This document shows, piece after piece, positions 1 to 10,410 of a stretch of 64,000 nucleotides of DNA. The position numbers and the translations under genes are program-made. The first letter of the stretch is position 1. Every line of letters begins with the position of its first letter. The notes beneath the pieces are model-generated. The model saw only the letters and a program-made list of their open reading frames with translations. It did not search any database and had not been told where the DNA came from. Source of the stretch: Bugulina stolonifera (taxonomy: Eukaryota; Bryozoa; Gymnolaemata; Cheilostomatida; Bugulidae); the NCBI GenBank assembly GCA_935421135.1, contig OW285196.1, forward strand, positions 11,901,001-11,965,000, in the 5' to 3' direction.

Positions 1-498
1 AACAGTGCCCTTTATATAGTATAAGGACTTCCGGCCGACGTGACGTCGGGAAAAGACGACGTGTGGTCGTCCGGAAGTTGCGCAACAAGATGGCCGCCGG
101 AAGCCCGACGGCCGACCCAAAATAGGTCGGGTTCTACAAAAGTTGCTTATAATGGTCCAATTCATGTACAAAATGAATATCAATGGATTCTGAGAGGTCG
201 GGCCTCTGTACATGGGTATAAAAGGCATAAAAAGGACTTAGTAACATTCATGTGACTATGTACAATAACATATAGTAAGATACATGAATAAGAAATGAGC
301 ATAAACACATGGAGACATGTATATAGACGGTAATTAAGTAGTTTGAACATGCAATGCAGTTAAAGGTAAGTATACGAGCGCTAATTGTGAGAATGTTAGT
401 GTCAGGTGAGTAGCGCTGTAACAACTACTAGGCACTTAGGGTGCGGTGGAGCTTCGTCCGGGAGTTGGGGTCGTATACAAATGTCCTGTACCATCACA
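1..498 (-). repeat. LTR, family A, subtype A2 (truncated by window edge)
   Basis: From base 1 this matches the inner part and right end of the solo LTRs at 21035-21842 and 60979-61785, and it ends with the same ACCATCACA terminus at 498, followed by ATAT. The left part lies outside the window. The orientation (element sense on the minus strand) matches the complete element at 720-5837. Whether it is a solo LTR or the end of another full element cannot be decided here. The small ORF at 40-255 recurs in every LTR copy and is not a gene. Confidence 0.85.
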
Positions 499-719
499 AT
501 ATGCCACTACTGATCACTCACTCACAATAATAGTGGGGCAATAATGACATCTTTTAGTAGCAATAGTAGTAGTACAAAGACTTACTCATAGTGCCAGTGC
601 TCACCACAAGTAGTTGCTCTTTACTACTACTGCTAATAGTATCAGTACACTCTACCTACTATTGCTACTGCTTACTTCAACAACAAAACCAGTAGTAGTG
701 GTAGCGTACATATTGGTAT
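499..719. repeat. Degenerate trinucleotide-rich spacer between two LTRs
   Basis: AGT/ACT-type triplets dominate this 220-bp spacer on both strands. No ORF, splice signal or element boundary is visible, apart from the GTAT target duplication at 716-719 that belongs to the next element. Confidence 0.5.
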
Positions 720-1382
720 TGTAATGGTTTCTGTGATTTGGTGCGGTCGTCCTTGGACGACTATCGACCCAGAAATGAAGTGCCTATGAGTGGTAATAGG
801 ACTTCGCATTACATGAAAGATCGAGCGGTCTCAGTAGCCCAAATACTACCAAAGACGACCCATCTGATCTCAAGTCCGACCTTCAGACTATACAATGAAA
901 GAGAGTAGTTCAACCTAGTAGGCGGTTCGCTAAGCGAATGACCTAGTAAAAGGAAGAGAAAGTCCCTGTATCAAGTATAGATGTGTCTTTATTGAAAGCC
1001 AAGTGTAGACTGAGACAATGAACAGTAAAACAGTGCCCTTTATATAGTATAAGGACTTCCGGCCGACGTGACGTCGGGAAAAGACGACGTGTGGTCGTCC
1101 GGAAGTTGCGCAACAAGATGGCCGCCGGAAGCCCGACGGCCGACCCAAAATAGGTCGGGTTTTACAAAAGTTGCTTATAATGGTCCAATTCATGTACAAA
1201 ATGAATATCAATGGATTCTGAGAGGTCGGGCCTCTGTACATGGGTATAAAAGGCATTAAAAGACTTAGATATAATCATATAATTATATACAACAATATAA
1301 GAGTAAAGTACAAGCAGATATATACATGTATGCACGCAATAATGAGTGTCAGATGTAAGATACGACTGGGCGTACCATCACA
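720..1382 (-). repeat. 3' LTR of the Gag-only element (663 bp)
   Basis: This copy is preceded by GTAT at 716-719. Compared with the right LTR it carries three extra bases (TAG) near 907 and two visible substitutions. It contains the minus-strand TATA-like and AATAAA signals also found in the other copy. Confidence 0.93.
988..993 (-). terminator. Polyadenylation signal in the 3' LTR
   Basis: The minus strand reads AATAAA here, about 45 bases downstream of a TATA-like motif (minus-strand TATATAAA at 1046-1039). This TATA-to-AATAAA spacing is the usual R-region layout of an LTR. The equivalent in the 5' LTR is at 5443-5448. Confidence 0.7.
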
Positions 1383-1384
1383 TA

Positions 1385-1392
1385 GCCCCCTC
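1385..1392 (-). other. Polypurine tract
   Basis: The minus strand reads GAGGGGGC directly upstream of the 3' LTR, with two bases between it and the TG terminus. This is the expected place for the plus-strand primer. The Gag stop codon (minus-strand TAG, 1398-1396) abuts it. Confidence 0.75.
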
Positions 1393-1395
1393 ACA

Positions 1396-4300
1396 CTAGG
1401 TCATGGGTGTCTCTAGTGTCAAGTTAAGAAGGGTACGGTACAGTGTAGATTCTCTGGATACTATATCCAAGTCTGCTTGTACAAGCTGGAGTTGTCGGGG
1501 GTGGCTTAGATGCTGGTTGGCTAGTTCACGAAGAGCTATTTCTCGAGTATAGAGAGGTTCCAGATGTTGGCGTAGAGTGTCCCCCACCTGTTGACGGCTG
1601 GCAAGGTAGTGAATCCGTGGCTTGAGTTCAGCAAGTTGTTGCATGAACGACGGATCCGGAAATGCAGGACGTGTGGCATTCGGCTGAGTTAGTACAGGAG
1701 ATGCAGGAGGTGGGGACTGGACGGCAGGAGAGTCTGGAGTGGCTCGGAGTAGGTCCCTGGCAGGTGTATAAGGAGAGCGGTGCGGTGAGACCTCCAGTGT
1801 GGGTCTGGACTGCAGTGGCTCGATCAGTAGAGCCGGGGAAGCTGTACAAAAAGCTGCACATGAGACCTTGGGTGGAGTGCCTTCGTAGAGAGGGCCTGAC
1901 TGAGGAGCAGGCATACTCTTCCTTGGAGCAGGCCTTGTCTTCCAAGAGGGTAGACGTCCGCGTCGGCCAGGGGGGCCAACACTTACAGCGGAGGTACTAG
2001 CAGGAGGTCGCCAGGGAGAAGGTCCAGCAGGAGTGGTAGGCGACGAGGAAGAGGAGGAGGTAGCATCAGAAGGTGCGGAGTCGGGGGTCTGTTCTGGAGA
2101 TGGGCTGTGCCGTCTCTTGGGAGGTCGCTTCCTTGTGGAGGAGGAGCTAGGCAAATAGACTGGTTTATTTGTCCCCGACTGTCCGTCCATAGTAGGACGA
2201 CATGGTAGAAATGGTGGGGGATCCTTTACGCCCCACCATTCCATGAGGGCCCCATAGCTGGGCCCGTCCGTGAGGAAGAGACGTTTCCCACATATACTGG
2301 ATTTCCGACTGAAGTGATGGCCTAGAGCATCACGGCTAACTGAGCTGCGTCCGCAGCGACAGTAGAAGCGGGCAAAGTGCTGCCAAATGTGAATGTTCAG
2401 TCTCTTGAGGGTGCCGGAGAAGCCACACTTTGCACATTTGAGGTTAGGTTGACTCCTTCTAGCCAAGTCGTCTCGGGCTTGTTGAGTGAAGGTACTAATC
2501 CATGGCTTAGTGGCTCCGGAATGCTGGGACGACTCTATGGGCAGCTTGTCAGTGAGTTTGTGCAGCTTAATTGTAGCTAACTTCAGGGTAGAGGTAACAG
2601 GAGGTGGAGTGGGTGGAGGCGTGCCGTCTGGCGTGAGCGTCTTCCGTAGAGGAGATGCATCTACAACACATAATTCATCTGATGTGTATCCTCCGCCTTC
2701 TAACTCATGCTCTTTCCTGTGAGAATGTTCAGGGGAATTCTCCTCTGTCCCGACTGGTCTATGCCGAGTGGGGAGGGAGAGAGAATTCATGCCTGACAGT
2801 CCCGCAGGTGTGGACTGTTCCTCTAATTCTGATTTGTTCCCTACTGGTAACACTGAGATTTGCTTACCTTCAGCTGTGAAGACAGGCTGGTTGGAGTGAT
2901 CCATACTAGAAGGAGTAGCCATCTCGTCTGCACGAGAATGAGAAAGGATACGAGTGCTGTTAACTTCACTAGTGACACGAGGAGTGCAGAAGTTGCCACA
3001 TGTAGGGATACATGTGCTTCGGTGAAGTGCTGGACGAGAAAGGACTACTCGTCTGTGAGCTGCCGTATTTATACTAGCCGAGGGATGAGCAATTGGCTCA
3101 ATTGCAGGCAATGCCTCAGGCACATTTTCTTTGTTCGACTCGTCAAATAAGCGCGGGAACACGGCAATAGTTGCCTTCGATTGCTTCTTATCCGCTTTAG
3201 GGGACTTCGAGAGTTCGGCAATCTGTATTTTCGGCTGAAACTGTTCGGCAATGCTAGATTCCGTACAAGAGCGTTTTGCTTCGTGTACTTGAACTGCTGG
3301 CAGTATAGACTGTATCTCCGTCGTTGGGATTATGTCTTGAGGTTCGGCTACGTGACATTTCGCGTCCTCTGGATCAGGTCGGGCTGTTGAAACTTGAACA
3401 TTCTTCGAGAGGTTCAGAGGTAGCTCTCCGGTTTGGTCCAGCACGGTTTGCTCCGTGTCGATCCTCAGGCCGCGGACTTGGACTGTAGTGTCTGGCAGTT
3501 CTACACACGATAAGTCGTCCGTCGGGGCATACTGAATTTGGGCGGGAATCAATTGCTGATTAGTGTCGGGTCTGGACGTGGCCAGATCCTGTTGATCCTT
3601 CTGAGTTGAGGATAGGTCGGGGTTACCTTGTGAGGTCTGGTCCGACGGGGCGGGACATATGAGTCGTCCTTTCAGCCTTGGGGGGTGATCTGTGGTCACT
3701 TCGGATGTGTCCGGCTTTGAGTGGAGTCGTTTCTTGCCTGGTGTTGGCCTAGTGGGTATAGGTTCATCCACTGTGACGGGTGTAGGTAACGCCGTCGGCC
3801 TGGAGTGTGATGGGCTAGTTACCCGTGGGGTTTTCTGTTTGGAGTGGCTACTCTTGACTTTAGGCTTAGTGGGTATAGGTTCTTCCACTAGGACGGGTTC
3901 TGATGTGTCCGTCGGCCTCTGTGGACGACCGTTGTGGTTTGGTCCACTCTTCTTGGGATTGGCCTCAGTAGGAATGGGTTCATCTACTGGGACGGGTTCT
4001 GATGTATCCGTCGGCCTTTGTGGACGACCAATGTGGGGTGGTCCACCTTCTCCTTGCTGGGCTCCAGTAGGAATGGGTTCGTCTACTGGGACGGGTTCTG
4101 GTGTGTCCGTCGGCCTCTGTGGACGACCATTGTGGGTGAGTCCACCTTCTCCTGGGTTGTTGTCTGTGTCGGCTACAGTAGGAATAGGGTCGTCTACTGG
4201 GACGGGTTCCGGTGTGACCGTTGGTCCGTCATCCGCGTCTTGACATTTCTGTAGGAGGGTATGTAGGGCTTTTTGTAGGAGGTCGGCGGGAAGCTCCTCT

Positions 4301-4842
4301 TGTGGTTTTGGAGGGCTGGCCTTGTCATCCTTTTTACTCCGGAAGGCCATTCCGGCTTCCAGTGCTTCCTCCATATCATCGGGCTGTAACCATGTGTAGT
4401 ACCAGCGTAGGCCGTGGTCGTGGACTGTGAGGCAGAACTTCTCTACAGCCCATTCGTCCAAAAATGCAGGGGGTGCTCCTTCAAAGGCTGTTGCCATCAG
4501 TCTACGGATGAGAGCTGCATAGTCTCTGAGTGACGCGTGGGCTGGCTGTTCCAGTATGGACAGCTTCCATCGGGCTTCTTTGGCAGATAGTCCATATTGC
4601 TCCCTCAGTCGGGAAAATATCTCTTCGACTGATCGGGGTCGGCCGCATTCTTGTGCGGGCCCGTGTAGGGCGGCTCTAAGCCGTATGAGGCGTGCTCTGT
4701 CATTCCAGTTGCAACGCTCTGCCATAGCGGTGAAGTCTTCTATGAAGAGTTCGACGTCCTCTTGTCCGTTGTAGCTGAGTGTTTTGAGGTCCTGCTCGGC
4801 TTGGTACATCACCTGCTGAAGCAGGTTCCTTATTCGGTCCAT
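1396..4842 (-). CDS. Gag-like polyprotein, 1148 aa
   Basis: Residues 20-170 look like a Ty3/Gypsy-type capsid region (YNGQEDVELFIEDF near residue 24; a tryptophan-rich helix RWYYTWLQPDD near 147). Residues 205 to about 375 are a Pro-rich tandem repeat with units around PVPVDEPIPT; at least six units are visible. About residues 800-850 hold a Cys/His cluster (C-x2-C-x11-H-x3-H, then a CxC...HH...C segment). This is unlike the CCHC knuckle of most Gags and closer to a C2H2 finger. The C-terminal 250 residues are Ser/Pro-rich and then charged. There is no DTG/DSG protease or YxDD motif. Likely role: particle assembly and RNA packaging. It has no in-frame stops despite lacking pol, consistent with recent activity. 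The capsid call is by sequence feel, not a profile search. Confidence 0.82.
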   Translation of the reverse strand: MDRIRNLLQQVMYQAEQDLKTLSYNGQEDVELFIEDFTAMAERCNWNDRARLIRLRAALHGPAQECGRPRSVEEIFSRLREQYGLSAKEARWKLSILEQPAHASLRDYAALIRRLMATAFEGAPPAFLDEWAVEKFCLTVHDHGLRWYYTWLQPDDMEEALEAGMAFRSKKDDKASPPKPQEELPADLLQKALHTLLQKCQDADDGPTVTPEPVPVDDPIPTVADTDNNPGEGGLTHNGRPQRPTDTPEPVPVDEPIPTGAQQGEGGPPHIGRPQRPTDTSEPVPVDEPIPTEANPKKSGPNHNGRPQRPTDTSEPVLVEEPIPTKPKVKSSHSKQKTPRVTSPSHSRPTALPTPVTVDEPIPTRPTPGKKRLHSKPDTSEVTTDHPPRLKGRLICPAPSDQTSQGNPDLSSTQKDQQDLATSRPDTNQQLIPAQIQYAPTDDLSCVELPDTTVQVRGLRIDTEQTVLDQTGELPLNLSKNVQVSTARPDPEDAKCHVAEPQDIIPTTEIQSILPAVQVHEAKRSCTESSIAEQFQPKIQIAELSKSPKADKKQSKATIAVFPRLFDESNKENVPEALPAIEPIAHPSASINTAAHRRVVLSRPALHRSTCIPTCGNFCTPRVTSEVNSTRILSHSRADEMATPSSMDHSNQPVFTAEGKQISVLPVGNKSELEEQSTPAGLSGMNSLSLPTRHRPVGTEENSPEHSHRKEHELEGGGYTSDELCVVDASPLRKTLTPDGTPPPTPPPVTSTLKLATIKLHKLTDKLPIESSQHSGATKPWISTFTQQARDDLARRSQPNLKCAKCGFSGTLKRLNIHIWQHFARFYCRCGRSSVSRDALGHHFSRKSSICGKRLFLTDGPSYGALMEWWGVKDPPPFLPCRPTMDGQSGTNKPVYLPSSSSTRKRPPKRRHSPSPEQTPDSAPSDATSSSSSSPTTPAGPSPWRPPASTSAVSVGPPGRRGRLPSWKTRPAPRKSMPAPQSGPLYEGTPPKVSCAAFCTASPALLIEPLQSRPTLEVSPHRSPYTPARDLLRATPDSPAVQSPPPASPVLTQPNATRPAFPDPSFMQQLAELKPRIHYLASRQQVGDTLRQHLEPLYTREIALRELANQHLSHPRQLQLVQADLDIVSRESTLYRTLLNLTLETPMT

Positions 4843-5156
4843 GTCGGTAGGGTGTCGGGTAGTGAGTAAAACTGCTTTGGTTTGTTAGGCCGTGTCGGCC
4901 TAATGGTCGTACTGAGTACCGTCAATCTGTTCTGGATCCGAGGTCGGTCTTTGATTGAAGATCCGGCGTAGGTCGGGCTACATCCAGCGGAACCACGAGA
5001 ATTATGGGTGCACTTTAGCGTTTGTCACCTTCTCGTATCCAAGGTTCCCGGGTCCGAGTCCTAAATCGCCGTAGAAGTATTGAAGAATGAGGTCGGTCGG
5101 GTTACCCGAGGCCGAGGTCACCTTCCTTCTCTTCGTATCGTAAGAGTACGACCTTA

Positions 5157-5176
5157 GAATCCCACCGCTGCCACCA
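5157..5176 (-). other. Primer binding site, complementary to tRNA-Leu
   Basis: The plus strand reads GAATCCCACCGCTGCCACCA, which is the 3' end of an animal leucine tRNA of the AAG/TAG type as I recall it, including the added CCA. The minus-strand element therefore carries the complement, one base inside the 5' LTR. Twenty of twenty bases match. This is a primer site, not a tRNA gene, because the rest of a tRNA is absent. Confidence 0.88.
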
Positions 5177-5177
5177 A

Positions 5178-5837
5178 TGTAATGGTTTCTGTGATTTGGT
5201 GCAGTCGTCCTTGGACGACTATCGACCCAGAAATGAAGTGCCTATGAGTGGTAATAGGACTTCGCATTACATGAAAGATCGAGCGGTCTCAGTAGCCCAA
5301 ATACTACCAAAGACGACCCATCTGATCTCAAGTCCGACCTTCAGACTATACAATGAAAGAGAGTTCAACCTAGTAGGCGGTTCGCTAAGCGAATGACCTA
5401 GTAAAAGGAAGAGAAAGTCCCTGTATCAAGTATAGATGTGTCTTTATTGAAAGCCAAGTGTAGACTGAGACAATGAACAGTAAAACAGTGCCCTTTATAT
5501 AGTATAAGGACTTCCGGCCGACGTGACGTCGGGAAAAGACGACGTGTGGTCGTCCGGAAGTTGCGCAACAAGATGGCCGCCGGAAGCCCGACGGCCGACC
5601 CAAAATAGGTCGGGTTCTACAAAAGTTGCTTATAATGGTCCAATTCATGTACAAAATGAATATCAATGGATTCTGAGAGGTCGGGCCTCTGTACATGGGT
5701 ATAAAAGGCATTAAAAGACTTAGATATAATCATATAATTATATACAACAATATAAGAGTAAAGTACAAGCAGATATATACATGTATGCACGCAATAATGA
5801 GTGTCAGATGTAAGATACGACTGGGCGTACCATCACA
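5178..5837 (-). repeat. 5' LTR of the Gag-only element (660 bp)
   Basis: It begins with TGTAATGG on the plus strand after the primer site and ends with ACCATCACA, followed by the GTAT duplication. The distal segment, next to the ATCACA end, differs in sequence from the otherwise near-identical solo LTRs at 21035 and 60979, so there are two U3 variants (A1 here, A2 there). Confidence 0.93.
5494..5501 (-). promoter_or_regulatory. TATA box of the element promoter
   Basis: The minus strand reads TATATAAA followed by GGGCACTG. It lies in the 5' LTR about 45 bases upstream of AATAAA (5448-5443). The same pair is kept in all family A LTRs in the window, suggesting a functional core promoter. Confidence 0.65.
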
Positions 5838-5841
5838 GTAT

Positions 5842-8558
5842 TCCTCTATACACACATCCATTCTTAGGGAAACTGGATGATAGTGACACCAGTGCTCAAT
5901 CCATAATGGAACTGAGCTAGTAGTTGATGCATCATCAAGTAGCATTTACTATATGCTTTAAAGCTGGTAGCGTTTACATGGAACTCAATATTAATACAAA
6001 CAAATATTTCTATGGCATAATAAAAATTAAATCTAACTTCTAATGACCTAGAAGTAAGCCTGAAGTTTGCTCCTTTGTGCAGCATCTTGTAAGTCCTGCA
6101 TCTCCAATATCAGGGGTGTTTTCTTTCAGAAGGTACGAGTCAACGCTAAATTTGTATTATCTAATTTACAAGCAAAAACTCATCTGCAAAAACTGACTGC
6201 TCAATAGACAAATTCCTTGCAGAAAGACATCATCAAAGCTCATCTCAAACTTTCCCAGAACATGTCTCTAGAAGCCATTTTGCAAGATTTTCCGCTCCCC
6301 CGCACCCTCTCCCACCCTCATCAGCTCAGTCCCCCCACTTCTTAATTTACAATTTAAGCACTGCTTATACCCTTGTACAAATCTCACCTGAGTTTAGTTA
6401 AATTAAATGTGTAATAATAATGTGTACTAACAGTACATTTTACATGTAGTCAACTTTCCACTGAGACAGCTCTACCAAGACTGACTCATCATCTGTCTGT
6501 GTGTATTCTACTCTCGGGCAGGTCCCTCATTCTGCTTCTCTCTAAAATTCTCTATTTTCTGCCTCCTCTCAAAACTGTGATATTTATTTCCAAGTAAATG
6601 GGTATAGTGTATATAGGGGTCAAAAGGTCACCAGACTGTTATTTGAGACAACATTACTGGTAGGATAAGCTAAAAATACAAGCAGCCATTACAATTTTGG
6701 TGGAGATAGGCCTGATGTAAGCAGGTCAACAAGATCATCGTAGATTGTATTGTAGATACATGCAGAACAAAGAAATTTGGCGGTAAAGGGACATTTTGAA
6801 ACAGGATGTTTCACAACTGCACAGTTTGAAACAGGGCAGTTCGAAACTGTGTAGATTACATCTAGAAGAACACAACTTGCAGATAATTGATTTTAATTAA
6901 TTAATTTAATCAAGTAAATAAAAAATAATATTGCAAATAAAAGTTAGTTGAAATCTGGTGGTTGGGGTTTGGGGTTAGGCGCTTCGAACTTCCTGGTGTT
7001 GAATTGCCCACTTTCGAAACGTCCTGTTTTGAACTGTCTTTTTCGAACAGTCGTACATTCAAATTTGGCAGCTAGTAATAACTAGCAAAATTCATCACAC
7101 CTAATTTGAATTGTTTACTTCTAATGCTTTTTACTATGTTGAATTGAGTTATTCCAATATCTACCTACCTCTTCGTAGCAGCTTGTAGATATATAATTCC
7201 AGCACTTCACTTTGTTACTTCAAGTTATTATAGGATGGGAAGTGCACTTGAAAATCTCCACCTTACTAATCCTGCTGCTTTGACAGCATGCTAGTTTTTT
7301 TAAGCTTTGACACACACAATGCTTAGAAACAACTACATTGTAGTCTATGTGAATGACATCACATGAAGAAATATACGTGTCAAATATTGTATGACGATTC
7401 ATACGCTATTCAAAAGCACTGAATTAAGGAATTAAATGTTTAGATTTTCAATTAGATTGCTCATATCATTTTGTACAACGTACCATATGCTGCAATTATC
7501 CTAGATCACTAGTTTGTTCTATCATTTCTTTATTCTTATGAGCTACATTCACTATTAATAGGCTACTATGACTTGCCTTCATTTTACCCTCAAATGCACT
7601 GCGTATTATATACATATGATATCATAAGGTATGCTTTACGCACACACCTCAGGAATACTTTCTTTTAGTTTATGAAAGTTTAGGTCAGCTATGAGAATGC
7701 CAGCTACAATATGCAGTAGCAAAGATAGCTTATTCTCACACAGTCATACTCTCAGGACAAGATGTTTGTCAGCAAATGCAATATTTTTCAGTAATATATG
7801 AGTTGAGACTAACAATGCTCACTTGGGCCATTTTGCTAATGTTGGTTTTGTTTTATGCAAGTGATTATTCCTATTTACTTGTACTGCTTTTGCTTTCCAA
7901 AAATATCAAATGTTTGTTTTACTCTATTTTAACAACATTATTTTTGCCAAACTTTTCTAACTTTCCTTCATTTTTCAAAGCAGCTGGGGGTACAACCAGC
8001 ATTTCTTCAGATGCAGAAGTGGAGAAATACATGTACCAAGCTGACCAAGTTCGCCTGATAAAAATCAGGGAGATTCAGCATTTGGGTGGGGGGCGTACAT
8101 TTTGGGTAGGGTACCAAAATTTGAGTTGAAATTCAGGGAGTCAACTGCGGAATCAGGGAGACTTGGTAAGCCTGACATGTACAGTGTAAATATTCCAAGA
8201 TAGATATTACCATCTTGGAATTTTGCTTGGTGGGGGGGGGGAGGGGAGCCAGCATTGGCTCATCTGTACACTGGGGTTTTCCGCGAAAAGATATAAGGAT
8301 TTAATGCTTGGCCCAGTGTGTTAACGACCCTTTAACTTGTAACTCTAGAGCAGGTTGGTTGGCCTGAAAGTTGCAAAGACATCAATTACGTATTATACAG
8401 ATATTTATCAGCGACATCCCAAATTTCTCCACCTTATTGTTATTGCTCAAAACCCAGCCATGGACTAGTATTTTCATGTGTTTGAAACAAGTCTCTGACT
8501 GCTCAAAAAAATAAACTCTTTGCTTAAAAATACATCATGAAAAATACATGTATAGTAC
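5842..8558. other. Intergenic stretch without a recognisable gene
   Basis: This AT-rich DNA carries short ORFs only. None resembles a known domain or shows plausible splice context. The one feature I can support is the 279-bp transposon at 6782-7060. A short poly-G run is near 8233. The 117-codon ORF at 7776-8129 is hydrophobic because the DNA is T-rich, and I do not call it. Confidence 0.5.
6782..7060. mobile_element. MITE with 9-bp target duplication, copy 1
   Basis: The 279-bp element starts GGTAAAGGGACATTT and has imperfect inverted subterminal repeats built on GAAACAGGACGTTTC-like words. Perfect 9-bp duplications AAATTTGGC flank it (6773-6781 and 7061-7069). Related copies lie at 48538-48803 and 55556-55831, also with 9-bp duplications. 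A 9-bp duplication is typical of Mutator-like elements (Merlin is the alternative). No transposase is encoded. Confidence 0.8.
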
Positions 8559-9505
8559 TGTGGTGAAACAGCCTGCCTGGACATAGACTGAGTTCTTACG
8601 CTTTATGTACATTGACATTGCATACTTATCCATATTATCCATTCTTGCATAATGTCTTACCTTGCACTATTATTGTACATGCATACTTATATTATATCTT
8701 AATCAACTACTATCATGTGCTTTATATTGTTATCTACCAATCAGACTATTGGAATTACAACTTGGTTTTTCCCACATATTGTTAGCAATTATCTTCTCTT
8801 GTCTGATTATATTAAATAGTCTCTTTTGCCATGTACTTTTTAAGGCCGATATCTTGGAATAGGCTCATACTTGTATACTTTGCATTTCGGACTGTTGTAA
8901 GCACTTTTTGTGCCAAGGCCGACCCTTTTATGTGGCCGACGTCGGGCGGAACCATCCATGTTGTTGCATAAGTTTCGGACCCGATACCTTATCGGCCTCT
9001 TTTTGCAGGAAGTAGATTTAGTATATAAGACAGCACATTTTCTGTATGAAATTAGTTGTTGATTGCGCTCTAATAAAGCAACATCTAACTCAAACCTGTA
9101 GAGGCTTACTCTTGTAGGCGGGTAACTTCACCGGCGGATCCATAGATCCATACGGCTCGAGTTCATCCCCATCCTCGTTTAAGCATATCTTTACACCACT
9201 TCTACGACTTAGGTCGATCCCAGATTCTATATGAATCTATCGTCGGGCTTAAGATCCTAGAATACCAGATCTTTCATTGCACTCCTCTGGAGTATAAAGT
9301 CTACAAGACCTACGTCGGTCCTGAGCTCTTCAATGAGTCTCAGTATTGGCCTACGTCAGATACACAATAATAAGAGCACCTAATAACTGTTCACTCTTTT
9401 ATGTAATGAGCAGAAGGTTACTTGGTCGGCCTCTACCACCTTCCAAGCCCTTCCCATACCAGTGTCCTAATGGCACTCGTATGTAACACAGCTCAAAATA
9501 TTACA
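8559..9505 (+). repeat. Solo LTR, family B (947 bp)
   Basis: It begins TGTGGTGAAACAGCCTGCC and ends with ATATTACA, the reverse complement of the family B LTR at 42215-43124. It contains AATAAAGCAACATCT near 9072, the likely polyadenylation signal, so element sense is plus. GTAC precedes it, but no matching 4-bp duplication follows, because a hairpin sequence abuts the right end. Confidence 0.8.
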
Positions 9506-9589
9506 TGGGCACTAAAAAGCTATTGATCATAATTAGAAGTTGGGAGAGGACAACTTCTAATTATGATCAATAGCTTATTAGTGCCCATG
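9504..9589. repeat. Near-perfect 39-bp hairpin
   Basis: The left arm (9504-9542) and right arm (9551-9589) are reverse complements with one mismatch, around an 8-base loop. The left arm overlaps the last two bases of the solo LTR. Origin unknown: it could be a tiny foldback element or an inverted duplication made at LTR insertion. Confidence 0.8.
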
Positions 9590-10263
9590 CTCATACATGA
9601 CAAGTTGGGCTGACATCAAAGAGGGAGATTCTTGCGTGAGACAACCCTCACCAACTCTGCTAAAATGTCTTTTAACAATGAGCACCACGCTCTATGGGCT
9701 GTCTGCTGTGGGCACAGCTCCCAGTTACATGTAGTTACAAACTAAGCTGGTGAAAAATGTCTTGCTTCAAGTACAAGTACATGTACTACGTTGCTACAAA
9801 TACTAGTACACGGAGTTGTTTGCCCGCACAAAACTAGTGAAGACAGGCTAGGTCTCAGACTAAGGCAACTATGATGTTTCATAGAAGTGTGAACATTATT
9901 TTAAGATAAAACAATAGAATATTAATTTAAATCGCCTGTGCTGTGCATGAACACAAGCCATCATTACACGGAGCATGAAGTGTTTGTTTTTTTCCAAATA
10001 TAAGTAAAAGTGGCTGGCACATACGTGTATCTATCCAGATTGAGCACCTGAGGTTCCAGCAGGAACTGGTAGCTTTTGTTTATAAATTCGTAATTCTTTG
10101 AAAATAAGTATTGCTTTCGATAACAGATGTTATGTACATGCAGTTACTCTAGAAACAGTTTATTATAAAGAAATTTGCCCATAAACAAACTTTCCAACTA
10201 CTGGAATAGTTTGGAAATTGTGTACAAGAACAACTAGAAACAAATGAACAACAAATCAACAAT

Positions 10264-10360
10264 GTGAATAATATAAACAGTCACATGGCCTATATGAATA
10301 ATATAAACAGTCACATGATCAATATGAATAGTATAAACAGTCACATGACTTATATGAATT
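10264..10360. repeat. Three tandem 30-bp units downstream of gene A
   Basis: Three copies of a 30-bp unit built on TATAAACAGTCACATG occur about 50-150 bases past the gene A stop codon. They lie in the probable 3' UTR or just beyond it. Confidence 0.75.
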
Positions 10361-10410
10361 AAAGTAGAGGACAACCTGTAGATGCCTAAAAACGACCGAT
10401 TAGCACTTTT

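Larger units (their letters stand above)
720..5837 (-). mobile_element. Complete non-autonomous LTR retrotransposon (Gag only)
   Basis: Two nearly identical LTRs (720-1382 and 5178-5837) bound this element. Both have TG...CA ends, and 4-bp GTAT duplications flank them (716-719, 5838-5841). Read on the minus strand, the order is 5' LTR, tRNA-Leu primer site (5157-5176), leader of about 315 nt, one Gag-like ORF (4842 down to 1396), polypurine tract (1392-1385), 3' LTR. The ORF stop lies about 4 bases from the polypurine tract, so there is no room for protease, reverse transcriptase, RNase H or integrase. It must move using another element's enzymes. By eye the LTRs differ by two substitutions and one 3-bp indel, which suggests recent insertion. 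The layout resembles the TR-GAG class described in plants. Confidence 0.93.

Noticed and set aside
930..1256. Recurrent 108-113-codon ORF on the minus strand (also at 5385, 21230, 61174) and its 63-71-codon partner on the plus strand
   Set aside because: They occur only inside family A LTR copies, overlap promoter and R region, and are by-products of repeat sequence.
5157..5176. tRNA-Leu 3' end as a tRNA gene
   Set aside because: Only the last 20 bases including CCA are present and they sit exactly at the primer-site position of the LTR element.
7776..8129. 117-codon hydrophobic ORF as a membrane protein gene
   Set aside because: T-rich DNA explains the hydrophobicity; no homologous copy, splice context or domain seen.
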